In this document: positions 1-10,227 of the stretch, one piece after another | How positions within the stretch are numbered: the first letter of the stretch is position 1 | How the letters are laid out: each line of letters starts with the position of its first letter | Assembly (NCBI RefSeq): GCF_003752135.1 | Contig: NZ_RJVK01000004.1 | Coordinates: 104,188 to 168,187 of the forward strand | Source: Caminibacter pacificus | GTDB lineage: Bacteria > Campylobacterota > Campylobacteria > Campylobacterales > Nautiliaceae | Direction of reading: 5' to 3' | Length of the DNA: 64,000 nt | Made by a program: the position numbers and the translations under genes | Notes under the pieces: model-generated | Databases searched by the model: none | The model's input: only the letters and a program-made list of their open reading frames with translations | What the model was told of the DNA's origin: nothing

Positions 1-1035
1 GAAGATAAGGAAATTACTGAGTTTTTTCAAAAAAAAGATTTGAATCTAAAAGCTACGACGGATAAAAAAGAAGCATATGAAGGGGCGGAATACGTAGTAG
101 TAGCGACTCCGACAGATTATGACCCGGTTACTAATTATTTCAATACCAAATCGGTCGAGAGTGTAATAAAAGATGTAATAGAAATAAATCCTAAAGCTAC
201 AATCGTAATCCGTTCAACTATTCCTATCGGATATACTGAAAGAATAAAGAAAGAGTTTAACTATGAAAATATATTTTTCGTACCTGAATTTTTAAGAGAG
301 GGGAAAGCTCTTTTTGACAGTCTGTATCCGAGTCGTATAATTGTCGGAGAAAAATCCACAAAAGCCGAAATATTCGCAAATCTTTTAAGAGACGGGGCTT
401 TTAAAGAGACAATTCCTATTTTATTTACGAATAATACCGAAGCCGAAGCGATAAAACTTTTTGCAAATACCTATCTTGCGATGAGAGTGAGCTTTTTTAA
501 CGAGCTTGATACGTTTGCCGAAATGAAAGGTCTTAATACAAAAGAGATAATCGAAGGTGTTTGTCTTGACCCTCGAATCGGGAATTATTACAATAATCCG
601 AGTTTCGGATACGGAGGATATTGTCTGCCAAAAGATACGAAACAACTTCTTGCAAATTATACTCTTGAAAATATTCCGCAAAGACTTATCGAAGCTATAG
701 TGGATAGCAATACTACAAGAAAAGAGTTTATAGCAAAAAGAGTGCTTGATAAAAACCCTAAAGTTGTAGGGGTTTACAGGCTAACGATGAAAGCCGGAAG
801 TGATAATTTCAGAAGCAGTGCTATATTCGATGTAATGGAGATGCTAAAACCTTTTGTAAAACTTATCGTATATGAACCGATGGCAAAGGGTGATGAAATT
901 GAAGGTGTTGAGTTTGTGAATGATTTTGAAGAATTTGTGAAAAAAAGCGATGTTATTTTGGCAAACAGAATTGATGAAAAACTTCAAAAACACAAAGAAA
1001 AAGTATATACGAGAGATATTTATAGCAGGGATTGA
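1..1035 (+). CDS. ugd: UDP-glucose 6-dehydrogenase, 5' end outside window (partial)
   Basis: Oxidises UDP-glucose to UDP-glucuronate with NAD+ in the cytoplasm, supplying acidic sugars for surface polysaccharide. The reading frame is open to base 1, so the true start and the N-terminal Rossmann glycine loop lie upstream; the TTG at 40 is internal. The active-site segment [11 protein letters not shown] is present, with its cysteine codon at 622-624, as is the C-terminal VYTRD motif typical of Ugd. About 344 codons are visible against roughly 390 in the family. The stop at 1033-1035 lies 2 nt before the ATG of the next gene, a UDP-glucuronate epimerase, so the two genes act in succession. A related UDP-sugar dehydrogenase is possible, but the C-terminal motif favours Ugd. 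Confidence 0.88.
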   Translation, partial: EDKEITEFFQKKDLNLKATTDKKEAYEGAEYVVVATPTDYDPVTNYFNTKSVESVIKDVIEINPKATIVIRSTIPIGYTERIKKEFNYENIFFVPEFLREGKALFDSLYPSRIIVGEKSTKAEIFANLLRDGAFKETIPILFTNNTEAEAIKLFANTYLAMRVSFFNELDTFAEMKGLNTKEIIEGVCLDPRIGNYYNNPSFGYGGYCLPKDTKQLLANYTLENIPQRLIEAIVDSNTTRKEFIAKRVLDKNPKVVGVYRLTMKAGSDNFRSSAIFDVMEMLKPFVKLIVYEPMAKGDEIEGVEFVNDFEEFVKKSDVILANRIDEKLQKHKEKVYTRDIYSRD

Positions 1036-1037
1036 GT

Positions 1038-2081
1038 ATGAAAATATTAATAACAGGAACAGCCGGATTTATCGGATTTCATTTGGCAAACAGACTTCTT
1101 GAGCGTGGTGATGAGGTAGTAGGTCTTGATAATATAAACGATTATTATGATGTAAATTTGAAATACGGTAGATTAGAACAAGCCGGAATTGATAAAGATA
1201 AAATAGAATATGGAAAAGTTGTAGAGAGCAAAAAATATCCGAATTATAAATTTATTAAACTAAATCTCGAAGATAAAGAGGCTGTTGATAAACTTTTTAA
1301 AGAAGAAAAGTTTGATAAAGTCTGTCATTTGGCGGCACAAGCCGGAGTTAGATATTCTCTTACAAATCCGGATGCTTATATTCAAAGCAATATCGTAGGA
1401 CATATGAATATTTTAGAAGCTGTGAGACACAATGGGGTAAAAGCTTTAAGTTATGCAAGTAGTTCGAGTGTTTACGGGCTTAATAAAAAGCAGCCTTTTT
1501 CGACTGACGACAACGTGGACCATCCTATAAGCCTTTATGCCGCGACGAAAAAAGCGGATGAGCTTATGAGCCATACTTATTCGTATCTTTATAATATTCC
1601 GACTACGGGTCTTAGATTCTTTACCGTATACGGACCTTGGGGAAGACCCGATATGGCTCTTTTTAAGTTTGTAAAAAATATCCTTGAAGATAAACCTATT
1701 GATGTTTATAATTATGGAAATATGCAGAGAGATTTTACGTATATAGATGATATTATCGAAGGGGTAGTGAGGGTTATTGACAATTCTCCAAAAGGAAATC
1801 CAAACTGGGACGGGCGACCGAGTGAGAGCGTAGCGCCTTATAAAATTTATAACATTGGGCGCGGTAAGCCTGTAAAACTTATAGATTTTATAGAAGCTAT
1901 TGAAGAGACTCTCGGGAAAGAAGCCAAAAAAAATCTGCTTCCGATGCAACCCGGAGACGTACCGAGTACTTGGGCTGATACGAGCGCACTTGAAAAAGAA
2001 CTCGGTTATAAACCGAAAGTGGATGTAAAAGAGGGAATTAAAAAGTTTGTTGATTGGTATAGATGGTTTTATAAAGTTTAA
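1038..2081 (+). CDS. UDP-glucuronate 4-epimerase (SDR family)
   Basis: Short-chain dehydrogenase/reductase that probably interconverts UDP-glucuronate and UDP-galacturonate, taking the product of the preceding gene. Visible are the NAD-binding GTAGFIG near residues 7-13, the DNINDYYD segment typical of the CapI/uronate epimerase group, a serine-rich SSSSVYG strand and the catalytic YAATK (Tyr-x3-Lys). Length is 347 residues, normal for the group. I place the start at the ATG at 1038; a TTG at 1032 overlaps the upstream stop, but the AGGG at about 1027 is spaced for 1038. A plain UDP-glucose 4-epimerase is the main alternative; the Ugd neighbour argues for a uronate substrate. Confidence 0.85.
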   Translation: MKILITGTAGFIGFHLANRLLERGDEVVGLDNINDYYDVNLKYGRLEQAGIDKDKIEYGKVVESKKYPNYKFIKLNLEDKEAVDKLFKEEKFDKVCHLAAQAGVRYSLTNPDAYIQSNIVGHMNILEAVRHNGVKALSYASSSSVYGLNKKQPFSTDDNVDHPISLYAATKKADELMSHTYSYLYNIPTTGLRFFTVYGPWGRPDMALFKFVKNILEDKPIDVYNYGNMQRDFTYIDDIIEGVVRVIDNSPKGNPNWDGRPSESVAPYKIYNIGRGKPVKLIDFIEAIEETLGKEAKKNLLPMQPGDVPSTWADTSALEKELGYKPKVDVKEGIKKFVDWYRWFYKV

Positions 2082-2091
2082 AGGAAAACAT

Positions 2092-3366
2092 TTGAAAAAG
2101 ATTTGTATAATAGGTTTAGGGTATGTAGGACTTCCGCTTGCTGTTGCATTTAGCGAAAAATATGATGTCATAGGTTTTGATATATCCGAACAAAGAATTA
2201 AAGAGCTAAATTCGGCCTATGATAGAACTCTTGAAGTTAGTGAAGAAGAGTTAAAAGCAGCACTTGATAGAGGAATAAAATTTACAAATAAACTTGATGA
2301 AATTAAAGATGCGAATGTTTATATAGTAACCGTACCGACTCCTATAGATAAGCATAAAAATCCTGATTTGAATCCTTTACAAAAAGCGAGTGAGTCAGTC
2401 GGAAAAGTACTTAAAAAGGGCGATATCGTAATATACGAATCTACAGTATTTCCAGGATGTACCGAAGAAGTTTGCGTACCTATTCTTGAAAAGATGTCAG
2501 GACTTAAGTTTAATGAAGACTTTTTCGTAGGATATTCACCTGAGAGAATAAATCCGGGAGATAAAAAACATACCGTTAAAAAAATACTAAAAGTCACTTC
2601 AGGAAGCACACCTGAAATCGCAAAAGAGATAGATAAAATATACGCTTCTATTATAGAAGCGGGGACTCATCTTGCTCCTTCGATAAAAGTAGCAGAAGCT
2701 GCAAAAGTAATAGAAAACGCCCAAAGAGATATCAATATCGCTTTTGTAAATGAACTTGCACTTATATTTGATAAGCTTGGAATCGATACAAAAGCGGTAC
2801 TTGAAGCTGCGGGTACTAAATGGAACTTTTTAAAATTCAATCCCGGACTTGTAGGAGGGCATTGCATAGGAGTCGACCCGTATTATCTTACATATAAAGC
2901 AAAAGAGATAGGATATCATCCTGAAATAATATTAGCGGGTAGAAGACTTAATGACAATATGGGAATATTCGTTGCAAATAAACTTGTTAAATTAATGATA
3001 CAAAAAGGCCATACGATAAAAGGCTCGAAGGTTTTGGTGCTTGGTATTACTTTTAAAGAACACACGCCGGATATTAGAAATAGTAGAGTTATTGATGTAA
3101 TAAAAGAATTAAAAGAATTTGGTATGGAAGTTGATGTTTTCGATCCTTGGGCCGATGAAGATGATGTTAAAAAAGAGTATGGGTTCGGATTGATAAATAA
3201 AAAAGATATGAATATCGAAAATTATGACGGAATAGTACTTGCGGTTGCTCATAAAGAATTTAAAGATTTGGAAGACTCTATTAAAAAAGCAAAACAAAAT
3301 TCAAATCTTGTAGTTTATGATATTAAAAGTTTTTTTGATGAAAATATAATTGACGGTAGATTGTGA
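2092..3366 (+). CDS. tviB: UDP-N-acetyl-hexosamine 6-dehydrogenase, TviB/WbpO type
   Basis: Likely oxidises UDP-GlcNAc or UDP-GalNAc to the corresponding uronic acid for capsule or glycan assembly. The protein (424 residues) has the N-terminal NAD-binding GLGYVGLPLA, the middle ESTVYPG-like segment ESTVFPGCTEE, GYSPERINPGDKKH, and the active-site GGHCIGVDPYYLT with the catalytic cysteine; all recall Vi-antigen TviB closely. The start is taken as TTG at 2092, 10 nt after the previous stop and 6 nt after AAAGGA; the longer frame from 2047 overlaps the previous gene and adds no family sequence. With the two upstream genes it forms a uronic-acid set. UDP-ManNAc dehydrogenase (WecC) is a weaker alternative. 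Confidence 0.88.
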   Translation: MKKICIIGLGYVGLPLAVAFSEKYDVIGFDISEQRIKELNSAYDRTLEVSEEELKAALDRGIKFTNKLDEIKDANVYIVTVPTPIDKHKNPDLNPLQKASESVGKVLKKGDIVIYESTVFPGCTEEVCVPILEKMSGLKFNEDFFVGYSPERINPGDKKHTVKKILKVTSGSTPEIAKEIDKIYASIIEAGTHLAPSIKVAEAAKVIENAQRDINIAFVNELALIFDKLGIDTKAVLEAAGTKWNFLKFNPGLVGGHCIGVDPYYLTYKAKEIGYHPEIILAGRRLNDNMGIFVANKLVKLMIQKGHTIKGSKVLVLGITFKEHTPDIRNSRVIDVIKELKEFGMEVDVFDPWADEDDVKKEYGFGLINKKDMNIENYDGIVLAVAHKEFKDLEDSIKKAKQNSNLVVYDIKSFFDENIIDGRL

Positions 3367-3428
3367 TATTAAATAAAAATGAATTTTATGATAAAATTTC
3401 ATAACATGTTTTAGGGAAAGGGAAAAAG

Positions 3429-3464
3429 GGGGAGTTAGCTTCAATTTGCTTCGAAGTGCTCCTC
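3429..3464 (+). terminator. imperfect hairpin between tviB-like gene and manC
   Basis: In the 158-nt gap, GGGGAG (3429-3434, one G-T pair) can pair with CTCCTC (3459-3464), and CTTC (3439-3442) with GAAG (3453-3456) inside it, leaving a loop of about ten bases; a short T-rich run (CTTTATAG) follows. It could be a weak intrinsic terminator or a leader structure ahead of manC. The rest of the gap is AT-rich with no convincing consensus promoter. Confidence 0.35.
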
Positions 3465-3524
3465 TTTATAGTAAATTATTTATTAATTCGTTGTTTATTT
3501 TATTTTTAATGTTTGGGAGAGAGG

Positions 3525-4892
3525 ATGAAAAACGTCATATTATGTGGAGGGAGTGGAACTAGGCTTTGGCCGTTGAGTAGGACACTTATGCCAAAGCAGT
3601 TTTTGAAATTATTTGAAGAAAAGAGTTTATTTCAAAAAACGATAGATAGAAATAGTGAATATTGTGAAAAGTGTATAATTATTTCTAATATAGAACAATA
3701 TTTTATTGCTTTGGATCAACTTGAAGAGATTAATAATAAAAAATTTAATATTAAAAATACTGTGTTTTTACTTGAAGAAATTGCTAGAAACACTGCCCCG
3801 GCAATAGCATTTGCAGCACTTGAAAGTGATGAAGAAGAGATTCTTTTTGTTACACCGAGTGATCATTTGATAAAAGATGAGGATAAATATAAAGAGGCTA
3901 TAGAAAAAGCAAAAGAACTTGCTGAAAAAGATTATTTAGTAACTTTCGGTATTACCCCGAGTGAACCTCATACGGGATATGGGTATATTGAAGCAAATGG
4001 GGAAGATGTAATAAAGTTTCATGAAAAACCAGATTTAAAAACGGCTCAGGAATATTTAAAAGAAGGGAATTATTACTGGAACAGCGGAATGTTTATGTTT
4101 AAAGCCGGAATTTTTTTAGATGAGCTTAAAAAACATTCTCCTGAAGTTTACGAGGAAGTATTAAAAAGCTACGAAAAAAGACAGACAATAGGTAAGAATC
4201 AGATAAGACTAAAAGAAATGCAAAATATTCCTGATAAAAGTATAGATTATGCTGTAATGGAAAAAAGTGACAAAATAAAAGTAGTTCCAAGTGAATTTGA
4301 CTGGAACGACGTGGGAAGTTTTGACTCTTTAATCGAGGAGATTTCTTCACAAGAAGCAATTGAAATAGATTCAAAAAATAACTTTTACTATAAAGATAAT
4401 CCTAAAAAAGTTATATCCACTATCGGACTTGAAGATTTTATAGTAGTGGATACAAGAGATGCTTTACTTATCGCTAAAAAAGGATTGTCTCAAAAAGTAA
4501 AAGATGTTGTAAAAGTATTAAAAAGTAAAGAAAATGAAATTACTCATCATCATACTATAGTGCATAGACCATGGGGTGTTTTTGAAAATCTTATTGATGA
4601 AAACGGATATAAAATAAAAAGAATAATTGTAAAACCAGGAAAAAGATTGTCTCTTCAAAAACATTTTCATAGAAGTGAACATTGGGTAGTGGTAAGCGGT
4701 ACGGCTGAAGTACAAGTAGGAGATAAAACTTATTTAGTAAGGCCAAATGAATCAACTTATATAAAAATGGGAGAAATACATAGGCTTTCAAATCCTGGAA
4801 AAATTCCGGTAGTATTAATTGAAGCTCAAGTTGGTGAATACACAGGTGAAGATGACATAGTGAGAATTGAAGATGATTTTAAGAGGGTATGA
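3525..4892 (+). CDS. manC: mannose-1-phosphate guanylyltransferase / mannose-6-phosphate isomerase
   Basis: Bifunctional type II enzyme: the N-terminal domain makes GDP-mannose from mannose-1-phosphate and GTP, and the C-terminal cupin isomerises fructose-6-phosphate and mannose-6-phosphate. The pyrophosphorylase signature CGGSGTRLWPLSR lies near residues 7-19, a sugar-binding FHEKPD near 165, and the isomerase region (RPWGVFENL, KPGKRLSLQKHFHRSEHW) in the last 110 residues with metal-binding histidines. The ATG at 3525 follows a strong GGGAGAGAGG; a TTG at 3513 is less likely. 455 residues is normal. It heads manC-gmm-gmd-fcl. No phosphomannomutase (manB) gene is in the window, so that step must be encoded elsewhere. 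Confidence 0.95.
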   Translation: MKNVILCGGSGTRLWPLSRTLMPKQFLKLFEEKSLFQKTIDRNSEYCEKCIIISNIEQYFIALDQLEEINNKKFNIKNTVFLLEEIARNTAPAIAFAALESDEEEILFVTPSDHLIKDEDKYKEAIEKAKELAEKDYLVTFGITPSEPHTGYGYIEANGEDVIKFHEKPDLKTAQEYLKEGNYYWNSGMFMFKAGIFLDELKKHSPEVYEEVLKSYEKRQTIGKNQIRLKEMQNIPDKSIDYAVMEKSDKIKVVPSEFDWNDVGSFDSLIEEISSQEAIEIDSKNNFYYKDNPKKVISTIGLEDFIVVDTRDALLIAKKGLSQKVKDVVKVLKSKENEITHHHTIVHRPWGVFENLIDENGYKIKRIIVKPGKRLSLQKHFHRSEHWVVVSGTAEVQVGDKTYLVRPNESTYIKMGEIHRLSNPGKIPVVLIEAQVGEYTGEDDIVRIEDDFKRV

Positions 4893-5329
4893 TGAGGGTA
4901 AGTAGTGAAATATTTGAATGTATTGTAAAACATACACCATTAGTTTCAATAGATTTTATTATAGAAAATGATGGAAAAATTTTACTTGGAAAAAGAGTAA
5001 ACGAACCTGCAAAAGGATATTGGTTTACAATAGGCGGAAGAATTTATAAAAACGAAACAATCAAAAATGCTCAAAAAAGGATTCTAAAAGAAGAGCTTAA
5101 TTACGAAGACGAATTTAATCCTGAGTTTATAGGTATATTTGAGCATTTTTATGATACGGGATTTAATGGAATAGAAACGCATTATGTCAATATTGCTTAT
5201 AAACTAAAAAATATAAACTTAATAGAACTTCCAAAAGTTCAGCATAATGAATATAAATGGTTTGGTTTAGACGAGTTACTAAATGCCAAAGATGTACACG
5301 AATACGTAAAACAATATTTTAGGAGTTAG
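4889..5329 (+). CDS. gmm: GDP-mannose mannosyl hydrolase (Nudix)
   Basis: Nudix-family enzyme that hydrolyses GDP-mannose to GDP and mannose, thought to tune the GDP-mannose/GDP-fucose balance. The 146-residue protein opens with the [19 protein letters not shown] pattern of Gmm/NudD, has [14 protein letters not shown] and a Nudix-like helix ending KRILKEEL. Gmm proteins lack one canonical Nudix glutamate, which fits what is seen. The ATG at 4889 overlaps the manC stop by four bases (ATGA); a second ATG at 4892 is equally possible. Placed between manC and gmd as part of the fucose supply operon. Specificity for GDP-glucose instead cannot be excluded. Confidence 0.88.
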   Translation: MMRVSSEIFECIVKHTPLVSIDFIIENDGKILLGKRVNEPAKGYWFTIGGRIYKNETIKNAQKRILKEELNYEDEFNPEFIGIFEHFYDTGFNGIETHYVNIAYKLKNINLIELPKVQHNEYKWFGLDELLNAKDVHEYVKQYFRS

Positions 5330-5330
5330 A

Positions 5331-6509
5331 ATGAGTAAGAAAAAAGCATTAATAACAGGGATTACAGGTCAAGATGGGAGTTATTTAGCAGAGTTGTTGT
5401 TGGAAAAAGGGTATGAAGTTCATGGAATAAAAAGAAGAACTTCACTTTTTAATACGGATAGAATAGATCATTTATATAAAGATCCTCATGAAGAAGATGT
5501 AAATTTCTTTTTGCATTATGGAGATATGACAGACAGTATGAACCTAACTAGAATTATTCAAGAAGTTCAACCGGATGAAATATATAACTTAGCAGCTCAG
5601 TCACATGTAGCGGTAAGCTTTGAAGAGCCTGAATATACGGCAAATGCTGATGGTATTGGGACACTTAGAATACTTGAGGCAGTAAGACTTCTAGGACTTA
5701 CAGATAAAACAAAAATATATCAAGCGTCAACTTCAGAGCTTTATGGGCTAGTACAAGAAGTACCTCAAAGTGAAAAAACACCTTTTTATCCGAGAAGTCC
5801 TTATGCGGTAGCTAAACTATACGCTTATTGGATTACAGTAAATTATAGAGAAGCGTATAATATGTTTGCTGTTAATGGAATTCTTTTTAATCACGAAAGT
5901 CCAAGAAGAGGTGAGACATTTGTAACCAGAAAAATTACAAGAGGTATGGCAAGAATCCTTTTAGGACTTGATAAAAAGCTATATCTTGGAAATCTAAGTG
6001 CCAAAAGAGACTGGGGACATGCAAAAGATTATGTAAGAATGATGTGGATGATACTTCAGTATGAAAAACCTGAAGACTGGGTAATAGCTACTGGTAGAAC
6101 TACAGAAATTAGAGAATTTGTAAGACTTACCGGAAAATATTTAGGTCTTAATATAAAATTTGAGGGTGAAGGTGTTGATGAAAAAGGAATAGTAGAAGGT
6201 ATAAATGAAGAAAAATTACAAGAAGTTTTAAAAGAGGCAAATGTTTCTCATCCTGAGAGTATAATAGAGCATGCAAAAAGTTTAATCGGAAAAGATATTA
6301 TTAACGTAGACCCGAAATATTTTAGACCGACAGAAGTAGATTTACTTCTTGGTGATGCGACAAAAGCTAAAGAAAAGCTTGGATGGGAACCGAAAATTAC
6401 TCTTGAAGAGATGACAAAAGAAATGGTAGAGAGTGATTTAAAAGAAAACTATCAAGAACTTGTTCTTAAAAAATGCGGATTTGAAGTACCAAGCAGTTGC
6501 GGTATTTAA
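5331..6509 (+). CDS. gmd: GDP-mannose 4,6-dehydratase
   Basis: Converts GDP-mannose to GDP-4-keto-6-deoxymannose, the first dedicated step towards GDP-L-fucose. The NADP-binding [19 protein letters not shown] is at the N-terminus, followed by [17 protein letters not shown], the catalytic STSELYG and YAVAK (Tyr-x3-Lys), and the C-terminal [15 protein letters not shown]. All are hallmark Gmd segments. At 392 residues it is slightly longer than many homologues because of a lysine/glutamate-rich stretch of about 30 residues before the RPTEVD motif; the frame is intact across it. It starts 1 nt after gmm and is followed 9 nt later by the fucose synthase. Confidence 0.96.
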   Translation: MSKKKALITGITGQDGSYLAELLLEKGYEVHGIKRRTSLFNTDRIDHLYKDPHEEDVNFFLHYGDMTDSMNLTRIIQEVQPDEIYNLAAQSHVAVSFEEPEYTANADGIGTLRILEAVRLLGLTDKTKIYQASTSELYGLVQEVPQSEKTPFYPRSPYAVAKLYAYWITVNYREAYNMFAVNGILFNHESPRRGETFVTRKITRGMARILLGLDKKLYLGNLSAKRDWGHAKDYVRMMWMILQYEKPEDWVIATGRTTEIREFVRLTGKYLGLNIKFEGEGVDEKGIVEGINEEKLQEVLKEANVSHPESIIEHAKSLIGKDIINVDPKYFRPTEVDLLLGDATKAKEKLGWEPKITLEEMTKEMVESDLKENYQELVLKKCGFEVPSSCGI

Positions 6510-6518
6510 GGGGTTAAA

Positions 6519-7661
6519 ATGGATAAAAACTCAAAGATTTATGTGGCCGGCGGTACTGGACTTGTAGGAAGTGCTATTATTAGAAAGCTTAAAGAAAAAG
6601 GATATAAAAATATTGTATCTACTTATCATAACAGAAAACCAATAGATAATGAAGTAGAATGGCATAAACTTGATTTAACAAATCAAGAAAATGTAAAAGA
6701 CTTTTTTGAGAGTGTGAGACCTGAATACGTTTTTCTTGCCGCGGCAAAGGTTGGGGGAATAGTTGCAAATAATACTTACAGGGCTGATTTTATATACGAA
6801 AATCTCCAAATCCAAAATAATGTAATTTATAACGCATATAAATATAATGTAAAAAAACTGATGTTTCTTGGAAGCACCTGTATTTATCCAAAAAATTGTC
6901 CTCAGCCTATAAAAGAAGAATATCTTTTAACGGGTGAACTTGAATATACAAACGAACCTTATGCAATAGCAAAAATTGCCGGGATTAATATGTGTGAGAG
7001 TTTTAATCTTCAGTACGGCACAAACTTTATATCTGTAATGCCTACAAATCTTTACGGAGAAAATGATAATTTCGACCTTGAAAAATCTCACGTATTACCG
7101 GCACTTATTAGAAAGATACACCTTGCAAAAGCACTAAGTGAAGAAAACTTTGATGAAATAAGAAGAGATTTAAATAAAAATCCAATAGAAAACATAAGTG
7201 GAAATGCAAGTGAAGAAGACATCTTAAAGATACTAAAAAAATACGGAGTTACTAAAAATCAAGTAGAAATCTGGGGAAGCGGAAAGCCAAAAAGAGAATT
7301 TTTATATTCTGATGATATGGCAGATGCGTGTGTGTTTTTAATGGAAAATGTGGATTTTAAAGATATTGTAAACATACATTATGGCAAAAACACTACATGT
7401 GACATTACCGAATACAAAACCAAAGAAATCAGAAAAACTCAAATAAATATAGGAACAGGAAAAGATATAAGCATAAAAGAACTTGCAGAAATGATAAAAG
7501 ACATTATTGGATTTAAAGGTGAGTTTTATTTTAATACATCAAAGCCTGACGGAACTATGAGGAAAGTTACTGATGTTAGTAAACTTCATTCTCTTGGGTG
7601 GAGACATAAAGTTGAGCTAGAAGATGGTATTAAAAAAATTTATGAGTGGTATAGGAAGTAA
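6519..7661 (+). CDS. fcl: GDP-L-fucose synthase
   Basis: Epimerase/reductase that turns GDP-4-keto-6-deoxymannose into GDP-L-fucose. Key segments are the NADP loop [10 protein letters not shown] near residue 11, [18 protein letters not shown] with the catalytic serine and cysteine, and YAIAK (Tyr-x3-Lys). At 380 residues it is longer than the usual 310-320, owing to inserted segments after the YGENDNFD region and around the DITEYKTKE stretch; the reading frame is unbroken, so this looks like a longer subfamily rather than an error. It closes the manC-gmm-gmd-fcl run; the flippase gene starts 3 nt later, so transcription probably continues into the polysaccharide genes. Confidence 0.93.
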   Translation: MDKNSKIYVAGGTGLVGSAIIRKLKEKGYKNIVSTYHNRKPIDNEVEWHKLDLTNQENVKDFFESVRPEYVFLAAAKVGGIVANNTYRADFIYENLQIQNNVIYNAYKYNVKKLMFLGSTCIYPKNCPQPIKEEYLLTGELEYTNEPYAIAKIAGINMCESFNLQYGTNFISVMPTNLYGENDNFDLEKSHVLPALIRKIHLAKALSEENFDEIRRDLNKNPIENISGNASEEDILKILKKYGVTKNQVEIWGSGKPKREFLYSDDMADACVFLMENVDFKDIVNIHYGKNTTCDITEYKTKEIRKTQINIGTGKDISIKELAEMIKDIIGFKGEFYFNTSKPDGTMRKVTDVSKLHSLGWRHKVELEDGIKKIYEWYRK

Positions 7662-7664
7662 TAA

Positions 7665-8978
7665 GTGATAAACAAACTTAAGAAAAATTTTCATTATATA
7701 GAAATTTTAAAAAAAGGAAGTATAAATTTTATTTTTCAAATCATTGGGATAGGATTGGGATATCTATTTATTTTCATGCTTGCTAAATATTTTAATGCAG
7801 AAGGTGTAGGTTTATTTTCTTTAACTTATTCTGTTCTTACTATTTTTTTATTATTTGCAAAATTTGGTTTTGATTTGGCAATTGTAAAATTTGTATCAGA
7901 ATATAAAGATGACTTTTCTAAGTTAAAGGATTTGTATATAAAAACATTGTTTTTTTTAATTCCTTTAAATCTTTTATTGATTAGTATAATGTTTTTTTTG
8001 AGCAAATATATTGCGATATATATTTTTCATAATGAAGAAATTATAAGATATTTAAAACTTTTTTCTCTTTTGCTGTTTCCAATAACTTTAAGATTTATTA
8101 ATGCTAATTTTTTAAGAGGACTAAAATCAATTGCTGAATACTCTTTTATTCAAAGCATAAGTGTATATTTGTTTAGTGTAATTGTTTTATTTATCATAGT
8201 ACAATTCTTTAATTATAACATGTTAGATTTGTTTGTGGCTTATTTTTTAGGAGTTCTAATTGCTTTTTTTATTAGTTATTGGTTTTTAATAAAAAAAATA
8301 AATTTTTTTAGAATATCAAGGGATTATTTTTTTAATTTAAAAACTCTTATAAAAGTTGCTTTTTCTATGCTTTTGGCAAATTCTTTAATGTTAGTAATCA
8401 CTACATCTGATTCGATAATTCTTGGATATTTTACTTCTTCAAAAAATGTAGGTATATATAATATTGTAATTAAAATAGCTGTAGCTACATCTATATTTAT
8501 GACGGCAATTATGAGTATTGTTTCATCAAAGTTAATTGAACTGAATAAAGAAAATAAACTTTCACAAACTATGCAATTTGTAAATACAATTGTTTTTTCT
8601 TTAAGTGGAATTATAATAATATTTATTTTTATTTTTAAGGAAAAAATATTAATGCTTTTTGGTAAAGAATTTATAGCCGGAAGTGTTGCTCTTAGTTTGT
8701 TACTTTTTGGTAGGTTGATTGAGTCTATGAGTGGTACTGGTAATTATGTTTTACAAATTTTAGGATATGAAACAATTGTAAGAAATATAATGTTTATTGC
8801 AGCTTTTTTAAATATTGTTCTTAATTTTATATTGATTCCTATATATGGAATAAATGGTGCGGCATTTGCAAGTATGATTAGTATTGTGTTTTGGAATCTA
8901 ATGTATATATTTTACATTAAACAAAAATTAGGCTTTTGGAATTTACCTAATTTATTAAGGTTGAAAAGTGGAAAATAA
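7665..8978 (+). CDS. wzx: polysaccharide flippase, Wzx type (MOP superfamily)
   Basis: Predicted inner-membrane flippase moving undecaprenyl-diphosphate-linked repeat units to the periplasm. The 437-residue protein is almost entirely hydrophobic with about 12 predicted helices. It shows the N-terminal FIFQIIGIGLGYLFIFMLA helix followed by FNAEGVGLFSL, the AEG(V/L)G loop typical of Wzx/RfbX transporters, and a conserved YGINGAA loop near the C-terminus. Start is GTG at 7665, 6 nt after AGGAAG. Base use is very AT-rich (one sampled 60-nt line, 8281-8340, has 7 G/C). The gene overlaps the next by 11 nt. Substrate is unknown. Confidence 0.88.
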   Translation: MINKLKKNFHYIEILKKGSINFIFQIIGIGLGYLFIFMLAKYFNAEGVGLFSLTYSVLTIFLLFAKFGFDLAIVKFVSEYKDDFSKLKDLYIKTLFFLIPLNLLLISIMFFLSKYIAIYIFHNEEIIRYLKLFSLLLFPITLRFINANFLRGLKSIAEYSFIQSISVYLFSVIVLFIIVQFFNYNMLDLFVAYFLGVLIAFFISYWFLIKKINFFRISRDYFFNLKTLIKVAFSMLLANSLMLVITTSDSIILGYFTSSKNVGIYNIVIKIAVATSIFMTAIMSIVSSKLIELNKENKLSQTMQFVNTIVFSLSGIIIIFIFIFKEKILMLFGKEFIAGSVALSLLLFGRLIESMSGTGNYVLQILGYETIVRNIMFIAAFLNIVLNFILIPIYGINGAAFASMISIVFWNLMYIFYIKQKLGFWNLPNLLRLKSGK

Positions 8979-10227
8979 AAAAGTAAGTTTTAAAATAATG
9001 TTTCCGTTATATTTAATTTTCTTTTCACTATTGTTATTTTCCACCAGAGATTATTCACAAGTGCAATCTTCACCTATAAATATTTCTAATATAAATAGGA
9101 TTATAGGTATTTTATTAGCATTTGCTTTTGTTTTTATCTTTTTTTTAAAAAACTTAAAAATCCGAAAGCTATCATTTCTTTTTATTTTATATTTTAATTA
9201 TATTTTAGTGAGTTTTATCTCAATAATTTTATTTTCAAATAATTTTTTATATTCTTTTTGGAAATTATTTGAAATTTTAGTGGTTTTTTTAATAGGAGTA
9301 TATTTTTGGAGTTTAAGTTTTTACTTTGAAAAAATGGCATATATATTATATAATAGTTTTTTAATGTTTTTTAAATTATTATTAATTTCTGTAGTGTTAA
9401 GTATAGTATTTTTTCCTTCTATGGCACTAGAATCAGCTTCTTCAATTGGTAGTGCGTTAATTTCATTTAGAGTAAATGGAGTTTTTCCTGTTATTAATGC
9501 AATAAGTGTTGGTACTATAAGTTCAATAGTTTTTTTTGATTCATTTATAAATTATATTTTTAAACTTAATTCTAAAAAGAAAAATTTATTTTGGATGATT
9601 CTTTCATTTATTTTATTAATTACTTCACAAAGTCGAACATCTTTATTAGGTCTTTTTGCTGCTTTATTTTTAGTATTTCTTTTAAGTAAAAAAATTAAAT
9701 TATTGTGGAAAATTTTTGCGCTAATTTTTGTTTTAATTATAGCAATTATCTTTAATAATATTATAGTGGAACTTTTTGTTCGGGGAAATAATGAAAATAC
9801 ATTAATTACAATCAGTGGTAGAACATATTGGTGGAATTATATATGGAATAAAATTCTTAATGATAATATATGGCATCAATTATTTGGTTATGGTTATGCA
9901 TCAGGTGTTAGAGAATTAGCATTGATTCCTTCAAATGGATTGATGCAAACTTTTGACTCAACTTATTTTTCATCATTAGCAGCAACTGGATTTATTGGTA
10001 CATTTCTTATTTTTATAATTTTTGTTTATTTAATATTAAGTTCATTAAAGAAATTAAATAAAGGTTTGGACAAAATGATGTATATAAGTAATATTAAGGT
10101 ATTAGGAATCACGATTATTTTATTTATTAAATCTTTTACTACAGATACAATCAATGTATTAACATTTTATTTACCTTTTTTGTTTTGCATAGTAATATTA
10201 GGAAAGTATAAAAATGAAGAGTTTTAA
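8968..10227 (+). CDS. wzy: O-antigen polymerase/ligase-like membrane protein (Wzy candidate)
   Basis: Multi-pass membrane protein of 419 residues with about 10-12 hydrophobic helices and a large periplasmic loop. The loop contains ISGRTYWWNYIWNKI and FGYGYASG, followed by TGFIGTFLIFIIF, the layout of the Wzy_C/O-antigen ligase family. It probably polymerises the repeat unit flipped by the upstream Wzx; a ligase role cannot be excluded. The start is GTG at 8968 inside the end of wzx, giving translational coupling. Wzy proteins are poorly conserved, so the call rests on topology, the SGR motif and context. Confidence 0.75.
   Translation: MENKKVSFKIMFPLYLIFFSLLLFSTRDYSQVQSSPINISNINRIIGILLAFAFVFIFFLKNLKIRKLSFLFILYFNYILVSFISIILFSNNFLYSFWKLFEILVVFLIGVYFWSLSFYFEKMAYILYNSFLMFFKLLLISVVLSIVFFPSMALESASSIGSALISFRVNGVFPVINAISVGTISSIVFFDSFINYIFKLNSKKKNLFWMILSFILLITSQSRTSLLGLFAALFLVFLLSKKIKLLWKIFALIFVLIIAIIFNNIIVELFVRGNNENTLITISGRTYWWNYIWNKILNDNIWHQLFGYGYASGVRELALIPSNGLMQTFDSTYFSSLAATGFIGTFLIFIIFVYLILSSLKKLNKGLDKMMYISNIKVLGITIILFIKSFTTDTINVLTFYLPFLFCIVILGKYKNEEF

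Noticed and set aside
40..42. TTG at 40 as the start of the first gene
   Set aside because: The same frame is open to base 1 and codes for family-like sequence; the real start lies upstream of the window.
1446..2171. 241-codon open frame on the reverse strand
   Set aside because: It lies antisense to the epimerase and the next gene, lacks a ribosome site and has composition typical of a shadow frame.
3367..3524. JUMPstart/ops element ahead of the polysaccharide genes
   Set aside because: No GGCGGTAGC-like sequence is present on either strand here.
6519..7661. Frameshift or fusion in the long fucose synthase (380 residues)
   Set aside because: The frame is continuous, with all catalytic motifs in order; extra segments look like subfamily insertions.
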